DNA from: an uncultured Fibrobacter sp.
GTDB lineage: Bacteria; Fibrobacterota; Fibrobacteria; Fibrobacterales; Fibrobacteraceae
DNA: 45,754 nt
Reading direction: 5' to 3'
NCBI RefSeq assembly: GCF_937877005.1
Contig: NZ_CALEFV010000159.1
Span: forward strand, 1 to 45,754
Shown here piece by piece: positions 40,227-45,754 of this stretch; within the stretch, counting starts at the first letter, position 1; every line of letters begins with the position of its first letter. The position numbers and the translations under genes are program-made. The notes under the pieces are model-generated. The model was not told the origin of the DNA and ran no database searches. It saw nothing but the letters and a program-made list of their open reading frames with translations.

Positions 40227-40631
40227 ATCGCTACCGCAAAAAATAAGAAGATCTACCGCGGCACCGGCCGTCGCAAGAACGCCATCGCCGCTGTGATCCT
40301 GAAGCCGGGTTCCGGCAAGCGCACTATCAATGGTCGTGATTTCAAGGATTACTTCCATTCTGAAGTGCAGAACATGATCGCCAACCTTCCGTTCGCCATC
40401 CTCGGCAACGCGGAAGAATGGGACGTCGAAGTTACCGCTCGTGGCGGTGGCATCGCTGGCCAGATGGGCGCTGTCCGTCTTGGCATTGCCCGCGCCCTGG
40501 TTGCTAACGACGCCGAAGTCAAGCCAGCCCTCAAGAAGGAAGGCCTCATGACTCGCGACTCTCGTGCCGTTGAACGTAAGAAGTTCGGCCGCAAGAAGGC
40601 TCGTAAGCACTTCCAGTTCAGCAAGCGCTAA
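40227..40631 (+). CDS. rpsI: 30S ribosomal protein S9, apparently starting at an ATC codon
   Basis: Small-subunit protein whose C-terminal Lys/Arg tail (KKARKHFQFSKR here) reaches the decoding region. The expected N-terminus ATAKNKKIYRGTGRRKNAIA is encoded from 40230 and is preceded by ATC at 40227. A strong GGAGGA is 7 bp before that ATC, ideal spacing for a start. No ATG, GTG or TTG lies in frame between the L13 stop (40203) and GTG 40293; starting there would remove 22 conserved residues. Either ATC is a real non-canonical start, as AUU is in infC, or one base is wrong. 134 residues counting the first codon. Confidence 0.9.
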   Translation: MATAKNKKIYRGTGRRKNAIAAVILKPGSGKRTINGRDFKDYFHSEVQNMIANLPFAILGNAEEWDVEVTARGGGIAGQMGAVRLGIARALVANDAEVKPALKKEGLMTRDSRAVERKKFGRKKARKHFQFSKR

Positions 40632-40652
40632 TCTGCGAAATTGCTATTACGG

Positions 40653-40679
40653 AAAACCCTGGCTCTTGCCAGGGTTTTT
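40653..40679 (+). terminator. Terminator of rplM-rpsI, probably bidirectional
   Basis: AAAACCCTGGC pairs with GCCAGGGTTTTT around TCTT. The reverse strand also ends in T4 and may serve the gene that ends at 40736. Confidence 0.9.
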
Positions 40680-40735
40680 CTGTTATTACAGATGGCTCCA
40701 TTGCAAAACAGGAATTATTCAGAAACGGTCGGGAG

Positions 40736-42481
40736 CTACTCCGTGATAAATTTCTTGAAGAACTTAGGGTCGCGGGAGAGCACCTTGAGTTCGGCCTCGA
40801 GTGAATCCGCACCATAAATTTCGAGAAGAGTCTTCTCGTCCGAGAACAGCGATGCGCCCAGTCCGTAGCGGTGGCCTTCGATTTCAAAACCCATGGCTTC
40901 CAGAATAGAAGGGGCAATGTCGATGGAGCCAAACTGATGTTGCCTTGTCTTGGGTTCCTTGACGGGATTTATGAAAATGCTCAACCATTTGCGGTTTTCT
41001 TTATGCGCGTGGGCGAGGAATTTTCCAGGGAATGCATTCATAAAAAGGTGATCTCCGACGATGACAATGAGCGTGTTCTCGGCAAAGTCCTGCTTTTTAC
41101 ACCAGTCGATAAATTCGTTCACTTCACGCGAGGAACAGCGGAGTGTTGCCTTGTAGTAATCTTCATCTGAGGTCGATGCGGGTTTTTCGAGGCAATGCGG
41201 GTCGTAGAATCCGTAGGGGTAGTGCGTATTGATGGTCGGAATAGATACCGAGAAAGGCTTGCCGTTTTTCGATATGGAATCGATGATGTGCATGGATGCG
41301 GTAAACAGGCTATTGTCTGTGAGGCCGACTTCAAAGTCATGCATTTTCTTGAATTTTTTGTCCATCTTCTGCTTGCTTTTCAGGATTCTCGAGTCGTAGA
41401 TGTTGTCCATGCCATGCTGTTTCAGGAACCAGTTGAACATGGCGAATCTGGAATCTGTACCCATGATGAGGTAGTTCTCGTAGCCGTAGCGGTGCAGAAT
41501 TTCCCATAGACTCCTTGCCCCGGGAATAAACTTGTTGTTGAGGCGTAGGCGTGACAGCAACGGGAGTCCGGTTGCTTTGGCGAATGTTGCTGTAATGGTC
41601 ATGTACGAACCCATCATGTCGCTTCCGCCTCCGAATTTTTCGGAATGGGAGAACCCGACATTATTTTCGAACAGCTGTGTAATTTCGGGAATGTAGTTTT
41701 CGTAGGCTTCGCCACCGTGGGCCGTGTCTGCGAATGTATTTTCCATGGATTCCATTAGAATCCATATCAGGTTGTAAGGCTTTTCCGGGGTGGATATTTT
41801 TAGGGAATCGGGTTCTACATAGTATTTTTCCAGAAGGTCGCTTTCCGCACTCGTTGTGTCAGAGTCAAGAGCGTCGATGTATCTGGAGACGGGAATCCTG
41901 CTGATGAAGATCGCAAAGAAAGCGATGACACCGACAGTGGTGAGTAGTGCGCATGTAATCTTAGGCTTCTTGAAGATGTAGCAGATTTCTCCGAAGAAAT
42001 AGGAAAGTGTTACGGTCAAGGCGATAAGGGGGAGCAGTACGCGAATCAGGTAGCTCTTGACGAATACGATGGAAAATCCGTCAAGAGGAAAGCTGAGTGT
42101 GGTAATGACGGACTCTACATCATTTACGGGAAAAGTACACAGGATCCAGATGTCTGAAATACGGATGAACAGGATTACAAACAAGGAAATCGGAAATGCG
42201 AATGACCACTTGCATTTGGGCAGTGAACCGTATTTCTTGAAGGAGAAGTATTTCCATGCGAACATGGCTCCCCAAAGTATTGCGGCGAACAGTACGTGCT
42301 TTGTCGTTGGAGGCGGTGTTCGAGTAAAATACGACATCAACCAGGTGAGCGCGTAAATCTCGATGCATGCACGGATGCTGTTGACTATGGTCTGCTTTCT
42401 AGTTTCCGATTTGCGGAATAGTTTGTTGCGAAGGAGCACGAAGATGATTGTAATGCAGATATAGGCGATAATATGTTTCAT
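40736..42481 (-). CDS. Membrane sulfatase-fold phosphotransferase (LTA synthase / OpgB-like)
   Basis: A 581-residue inner-membrane enzyme. The N-terminal third has about five hydrophobic helices; the rest is a periplasmic alkaline-phosphatase-superfamily domain. Metal-site motifs: LMESMENTF near the start of the domain, GDHLFMNA near the end, and a likely catalytic Thr in GSYMTITATF. FGSIDIAPSILEAMGF followed by HRYGLGASLF is the ending typical of the OpgB (MdoB) and LtaS families, which transfer phosphoglycerol or similar head groups from phospholipids to glycans. In a Gram-negative host, modification of periplasmic glucans or surface glycans is more likely than lipoteichoic acid synthesis. 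Next upstream on the same strand is the FMN reductase gene. Exact acceptor unknown. Confidence 0.8.
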   Translation of the reverse strand: MKHIIAYICITIIFVLLRNKLFRKSETRKQTIVNSIRACIEIYALTWLMSYFTRTPPPTTKHVLFAAILWGAMFAWKYFSFKKYGSLPKCKWSFAFPISLFVILFIRISDIWILCTFPVNDVESVITTLSFPLDGFSIVFVKSYLIRVLLPLIALTVTLSYFFGEICYIFKKPKITCALLTTVGVIAFFAIFISRIPVSRYIDALDSDTTSAESDLLEKYYVEPDSLKISTPEKPYNLIWILMESMENTFADTAHGGEAYENYIPEITQLFENNVGFSHSEKFGGGSDMMGSYMTITATFAKATGLPLLSRLRLNNKFIPGARSLWEILHRYGYENYLIMGTDSRFAMFNWFLKQHGMDNIYDSRILKSKQKMDKKFKKMHDFEVGLTDNSLFTASMHIIDSISKNGKPFSVSIPTINTHYPYGFYDPHCLEKPASTSDEDYYKATLRCSSREVNEFIDWCKKQDFAENTLIVIVGDHLFMNAFPGKFLAHAHKENRKWLSIFINPVKEPKTRQHQFGSIDIAPSILEAMGFEIEGHRYGLGASLFSDEKTLLEIYGADSLEAELKVLSRDPKFFKKFITE

Positions 42482-42497
42482 CGCTTAAGTCCTGTTT

Positions 42498-43253
42498 TTA
42501 GAAATTATCGTCGCGGTCGAACATGTGCGTGACGAATTCGGTCACGAGCGTCACATAGGCCTCTTCGCTAAAGATCGGCTTCTGCATCAGGTCAATTGCT
42601 TCTTGTGAAAGCTTGCCGGTGGTGGCGAGTTCTGCGCCGCCTTTCTTGTACTTTTCGCGCAGCATGTTCAGGCGGCGCGGACCGCCACGGTGGTCGAGTG
42701 CTCGCATCTGCGGGCAAGCGATGAGCGTGTAGCCTTCGTGCCCGAGGATTATGTCGAACTGCTTGCGGATCGGTTCGTAGACCACGTCCAGGTCCATCCA
42801 GGCGCAGCTCGAAAGCAGAATGATCTTCTGGCCTTCTTTCTGGAACTGCAACCCGTGCAGGTGCGAGTTCATGGCGGTGGCGCCTTCCTTGAGCTTCTGG
42901 CCCATGTAGGGGTGGACCATGCCCACGATGCGGTCCATGAGGACTTTCATTTGTCCCGGAATGCTGAAAAGGAATAGCGGAAAGCTCCAGATGACAATGT
43001 CTGCATTCGTGAGCTTTTCGCGCACCCAGGGCACGTCGTCGTCCTTCATGAAGCAGCTGCCGTCTTCACGACCCCAGCAGCTTAAGCAACCGCGGCAGGG
43101 CTTGATATTCAACTTGTCTATAAAAAGGTATTCGGATTCGTACTGGCCGCTTTCTTCCAGGCCTTCTACGAACGCCTTGGTCGGAATCAGGGTTCCGCTG
43201 CGCTCCTTCTTGGGGCTTGCGACCATTATGAGGATTTTCTTCTTTTCGGGCAT
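42498..43253 (-). CDS. NAD(P)H-dependent FMN reductase-like flavoprotein
   Basis: A cytoplasmic flavodoxin-fold oxidoreductase, 251 residues from ATG 43253 (a GTG two codons upstream is also in frame; neither has a clear ribosome-binding site). The N-terminus KKKILIMVASPKKERSGT is the FMN phosphate-binding loop of the FMN_red / NADPH-dependent reductase family. KPCRGCLSCWGREDGSC is a Cys cluster found in the branch that includes iron-sulfur flavoproteins, and WSFPLFLFSIPGQMKVLMDR is the second conserved block. Substrate unknown. Its start region overlaps the promoter proposed for the divergent rpsB gene. Confidence 0.78.
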   Translation of the reverse strand: MPEKKKILIMVASPKKERSGTLIPTKAFVEGLEESGQYESEYLFIDKLNIKPCRGCLSCWGREDGSCFMKDDDVPWVREKLTNADIVIWSFPLFLFSIPGQMKVLMDRIVGMVHPYMGQKLKEGATAMNSHLHGLQFQKEGQKIILLSSCAWMDLDVVYEPIRKQFDIILGHEGYTLIACPQMRALDHRGGPRRLNMLREKYKKGGAELATTGKLSQEAIDLMQKPIFSEEAYVTLVTEFVTHMFDRDDNF

Positions 43254-43281
43254 GGACACAAATTTAGAATTTTTCTACATT
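43253..43281 (+). promoter_or_regulatory. Predicted rpsB-tsf promoter
   Basis: TGGACA (43253) and TACATT (43276) are 17 bp apart. Transcription would start near 43288 and give a leader of about 140 nt. Confidence 0.5.
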
Positions 43282-43287
43282 TACGCG

Positions 43288-43429
43288 CGCTTGGGCAATT
43301 TCGCCCAGGTAAAACCAATCACCGGCTTGCGAGAGTCGCTTCGGTGGCGAGGTCCACACCCCTAGGTTCGGGCATCGCTTCGCGGCTTAATTGCAGTCCG
43401 GGTAGTAACAACCGAAAAGGAAATACATT
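43288..43429 (+). promoter_or_regulatory. Long structured leader of rpsB
   Basis: The leader contains a 7-bp hairpin with an AATTTC loop (43290-43309), then a GC-rich stretch with several self-complementary pieces (TCGCTTCGGTGGCGA at 43337-43351, ATCGCTTCGCGGC at 43374-43386). AAAAGGA precedes ATG 43430. It may be a regulatory leader for S2; I see no match to a known class or to a tRNA. Confidence 0.35.
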
Positions 43430-44170
43430 ATGGCAAATCTGCCTTCTGTCGAAGATCTGCTTGCTGCAGGCTCCCACTTTGGTCACCAGACTCAGCGCTG
43501 GAACCCGAAAATGAAACCCTACATCTTGGCTGAAAAGAACGGCATCTACGTTCTCAACCTCTCCAAGACCCGCGAACTCCTTGAAGAAGCTGCCAAGGCC
43601 GCTGCCAAGATTTCTGAATCTGGCAAGACCGTGCTCTTCGTTGGCACCAAGCCGACCGCCCGTCAGTGCGTGCTCGACGCTGCCGCTTCTTGCAACCAGT
43701 TCTCCGTGACCAACCGCTGGCTCGGTGGTATGCTCACGAACTTCCAGACCGTCCGTAAGTCCATCAAGAAGATTGACAAGATCGACGCCATGGAAGCCGA
43801 TGGCACTTTCCAGGCCCTCTCCAAGAAGGAAGTCCTCGACAAGAACCGCGAACGCGAAAAGCTCCTTTCCGTGTTCGGTGGCATCCGTGAAATGGTGAAC
43901 CTCCCGGGCCTCCTCGTCGTGACCGACCTCGCTCACGAAAAGATCGCCGTGGCTGAAGCTCGCCGCCTCCACATTCCTATCATCGGCATTTGCGACACGA
44001 ACGTCGACCCGACTCTCGTGGACTATCCGATTCCGGCCAACGATGACGCCGTGAAGTCCCTCACGCTCATCATCGACTACATTGCCGCCAACGTTGCCAA
44101 GCGCACCGCCGACAAGAAGGCCGACAAGGAAGAAGCTAAGAAGTTCGACAACGGCGAGGAAGAAAAGTAA
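43430..44170 (+). CDS. rpsB: 30S ribosomal protein S2
   Basis: Small-subunit protein, 246 residues, typical length. Landmarks: LLAAGSHFGHQTQRWNPKMK near the start, VLFVGTKPTARQCV, NRWLGGMLTNFQTVRKSI, and DTNVDPTLVDYPIPANDDA with a charged Lys/Glu-rich tail. Followed 1 bp later by tsf, the standard pair. Confidence 0.97.
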   Translation: MANLPSVEDLLAAGSHFGHQTQRWNPKMKPYILAEKNGIYVLNLSKTRELLEEAAKAAAKISESGKTVLFVGTKPTARQCVLDAAASCNQFSVTNRWLGGMLTNFQTVRKSIKKIDKIDAMEADGTFQALSKKEVLDKNREREKLLSVFGGIREMVNLPGLLVVTDLAHEKIAVAEARRLHIPIIGICDTNVDPTLVDYPIPANDDAVKSLTLIIDYIAANVAKRTADKKADKEEAKKFDNGEEEK

Positions 44171-44171
44171 T

Positions 44172-45056
44172 ATGCAGATTACCGCTTCCCTCGTTAACGA
44201 ACTCCGCCAGAAGACTGGCGTGGGCATGATGCAGTGCAAGAAGGCCCTCACCGAAACTGACGGCGACATGGACAAGGCCGTTGAACTCCTCCGCAAGCAG
44301 GGTGCTGCTGTTGCCGCCAAGCGCGCCGACAAGGCCGCCAAGGAAGGCCGCATCTACTTGATCGAAACCGCCGACAAGGCTGCCGCTTTCGAACTCTCTT
44401 GCGAAACGGAACCGGTTTCCAACAACGACGACTTCGTCGCTCTCGCTAACATGGCCGTGAAGGCTGTCGAAACTCAGGCTATCGCCTCTGTCGACGACCT
44501 CAAGAACGCCGTGGTCGATGGCAAGAAGATCAACGATGTGCTCCAGGACGTGCTCGTCAAGATCCAGGAAAACATCGACTTCCGCAAGTTCGCCGAAATC
44601 AAGAAGGTCGCTAACTCCGTGTTTGGCGTTTACAGCCACATGAAGGGCAAGATCGGCGTGATTACCGAACTTTCTTTCGAAGGTACCGCTTCTGACGAAG
44701 CTGCTCTCAAGCAGGCTGCTAAGGACATCGCTATGCAGGCCGCCGCATTTGCTCCGGTCGCCCTGAACGATGCTGCCGTCCCGGCCGAAACCATCGAAAA
44801 GGAAAAGGAAATCGCCAAGGCTCAGATCGAAGCTTCCGGCAAGGCTCCGAAGCCCGAATTCCTGCAGCGCCAGATCGACGGTCGCGTCGCCAAGGTGCTC
44901 AAGGAAATCGTTCTCGAAGACCAGGAATTCTTCATGTCCGAAAAGAACCCGAAGAAGCTCAGCGTCAAGGACTACCTCCAGGAAGTCGTTGCTAAGGCTC
45001 TCGGTCTTTCCAGCCTGAAGGTCGTGAACTTCATCCGCTTCGAACGCGGTAACTAA
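44172..45056 (+). CDS. tsf: Elongation factor Ts
   Basis: Guanine nucleotide exchange factor for EF-Tu, 294 residues. ATG 44172 lies 1 bp after the rpsB stop. The UBA-like N-terminus (ASLVNELRQKTGVGMMQCKK, then LRKQGAAVAAKRADKAAKEG) is fully conserved. The core shows ELSCETEPVSNNDDF, the segment that contacts EF-Tu, and the C-terminal part has LQRQIDGRVAKVLKEIVLEDQ. Confidence 0.97.
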   Translation: MQITASLVNELRQKTGVGMMQCKKALTETDGDMDKAVELLRKQGAAVAAKRADKAAKEGRIYLIETADKAAAFELSCETEPVSNNDDFVALANMAVKAVETQAIASVDDLKNAVVDGKKINDVLQDVLVKIQENIDFRKFAEIKKVANSVFGVYSHMKGKIGVITELSFEGTASDEAALKQAAKDIAMQAAAFAPVALNDAAVPAETIEKEKEIAKAQIEASGKAPKPEFLQRQIDGRVAKVLKEIVLEDQEFFMSEKNPKKLSVKDYLQEVVAKALGLSSLKVVNFIRFERGN

Positions 45057-45118
45057 GAGGTTTTGAGCGATGAGCTATGAGGTCGGGCCTTCGGCACTCT
45101 GAGCAAATTGCTAGCAAA

Positions 45119-45155
45119 GACATCCTGAGCGCGACAGCGCGAAGGATCCAGGATC
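45119..45155 (+). repeat. Intergenic palindromic repeat, likely dispersed
   Basis: ATCCTGAGCGCGACAGCGCGAAGGAT is an imperfect inverted repeat with CGCG/GCGC arms. It has the look of a short dispersed intergenic element. Only one copy is in the window, so dispersal is an inference. Confidence 0.35.
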
Positions 45156-45165
45156 AAAATTAAAT

Positions 45166-45198
45166 TGGTCGCTCCCTTGCGGGGCGGCCATTTTTTTT
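45166..45198 (+). terminator. Terminator of rpsB-tsf
   Basis: TGGTCGCTCCC pairs with GGGGCGGCCA (with G-T pairs) around TTGC, followed by eight T. Confidence 0.88.
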
Positions 45199-45208
45199 GT
45201 ATACAGAA

Positions 45209-45753
45209 AACCACCCGCTAGGCGGGTGGTTCCAAAGAGCCTACGGCTTTACATCCTTGTGGAAAGCAGAAATCCTTTGATTAAATTTGCCACGCGGTCT
45301 GACCACCTGCATAACAAATAACCAAAGGATTTTGCAATACAAAATAGAAATAATCATACGTTGGCACACACCACCTGGAACTGTAAGTATCACATCGTGT
45401 TCGCACCTAAATTCAGGAGAAAAGTTTTTTACGGAGAAAAACGGCTTGAAATAGGAGCGATACTCCGCAAGCTTTGCGGGTGGAAGGGTATCAATATTTT
45501 GGAGGCGGAGGTTTGCGTGGACCATGTGCACATGTTGCTGGAAATAGTCGGTTATCTGAAGGGGAAAAGCAGCCTGATGATCTACGAAAAGTTCCCTGCA
45601 TTACAGTATAAATATCGTTGTCGTGAATTCTGGTGCAAGGGGTACTATGTTGATTCGGTCGGAAAGAATACTGCGAAGATTGCGTCGTATATCCAAAATC
45701 AATTGAAAGAGGATGAATACGGCGAACAACTGACCATGCTCGGAAAGATGTAG
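45209..45753 (+). mobile_element. IS200-type insertion element (right end beyond window)
   Basis: The left end carries a perfect 10-bp hairpin with a 3-base loop (AACCACCCGC-TAG-GCGGGTGGTT, 45209-45231), the kind of subterminal foldback used by IS200/IS605 transposases. A second inverted repeat (AAATCCTTTG at 45270 with CAAAGGATTT at 45323) lies just before the gene. The transposase follows and ends 1 bp before the window edge, so the right end is not visible. It lies after the tsf terminator, a neutral site. Confidence 0.75.
45361..45753 (+). CDS. tnpA: IS200-family Y1 (HUH) transposase TnpA
   Basis: A single-strand transposase, 130 residues from a TTG start at 45361. The N-terminus NCKYHIVFAPKFRRKVFYGE is characteristic. 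The HUH metal motif is His-Val-His in EVCVDHVHMLLE, and the catalytic Tyr is expected in the C-terminal helix SYIQNQLKEDE. The C-terminus is slightly shorter than usual (typically 135-155). No canonical ATG or clear ribosome-binding site precedes it; weak translation is typical of IS200 elements and fits the inverted repeat just upstream, which could restrict initiation. Confidence 0.88.
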   Translation: MAHTTWNCKYHIVFAPKFRRKVFYGEKRLEIGAILRKLCGWKGINILEAEVCVDHVHMLLEIVGYLKGKSSLMIYEKFPALQYKYRCREFWCKGYYVDSVGKNTAKIASYIQNQLKEDEYGEQLTMLGKM

Positions 45754-45754
45754 C

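Noticed and set aside
43322..43395. Possible tRNA or small RNA gene in the rpsB leader (a GGTTCGGGC piece resembles a T-arm)
   Set aside because: No acceptor stem, anticodon arm or CCA-compatible end could be paired; it is better treated as leader sequence.
1..45754. CRISPR arrays, rRNA operons, tRNA genes, prophage genes
   Set aside because: No regularly spaced repeats, rRNA signature segments, convincing cloverleafs or phage structural genes were seen on either strand.

Overview
The window reads as part of a Fibrobacter genome (F. succinogenes or a close rumen or gut relative). The evidence is a dense array of secreted, multidomain xylan and side-chain degrading enzymes. Most carry an internal family 6 carbohydrate-binding module (CBM6) and the small conserved C-terminal module described in Fibrobacter enzymes (FPm-1, the basic terminal domain region). 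The organism call rests on recognised family traits, not on a database search.

Layout. (1) 1-15,482 (plus): the tail of an upstream CBM6/FPm-1 enzyme, then CE6 acetyl xylan esterase, GH43, CE1-type esterase, GH27 alpha-galactosidase, GH127 beta-L-arabinofuranosidase, GH5, and a GH141-like beta-helix enzyme, followed by a 51-codon remnant of another secreted hydrolase. (2) 15,700-17,514: a metal-efflux pair, an ArsR/SmtB repressor with a CzrA-type metal site and an SO_0444-type permease fused to an HMA domain. (3) 17,674-25,436: GH43, GH2 beta-galactosidase and a clan GH-A (GH39-like) enzyme. (4) 25,583-34,005: a tightly packed five-gene signalling operon (REC-REC-HD-GYP regulator, two hybrid histidine kinases, two Bmp/PnrA-like periplasmic binding proteins). 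(5) 34,086-39,492: a minus-strand CE1-type esterase, a GH10 xylanase, and a tandem GH10 copy that has lost its 5' end. (6) 39,777-45,056: housekeeping genes rplM-rpsI and rpsB-tsf, with a sulfatase-fold membrane transferase and an FMN reductase on the minus strand between them. (7) The right edge holds an IS200-type transposase with its terminal hairpin.

Together the enzymes would remove acetyl, feruloyl, arabinosyl and galactosyl decorations and cut the xylan backbone.

The most striking signal is non-coding. Ten hydrolase transcription units carry a 15-bp near-palindrome, consensus TKGAY-N5-RTCMA with a TTGAA-N5-TGCAA variant. In every case its first base lies 57 or 58 bp upstream of a TAnnTTT-like core element, which in turn lies 29-54 bp before the start codon. 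Boxes start at 348, 2196, 6200, 8221, 11024, 12763, 17563, 19752, 23410 and 35721. An eleventh box at 37780 sits before the truncated GH10 copy, whose core promoter is gone. The fixed geometry places the box near -63, like a class I activator site, and suggests a dedicated xylan regulon. No regulator that obviously binds it is encoded here. The signalling operon inside the cluster has no box of its own and is a candidate sensory partner only by position.
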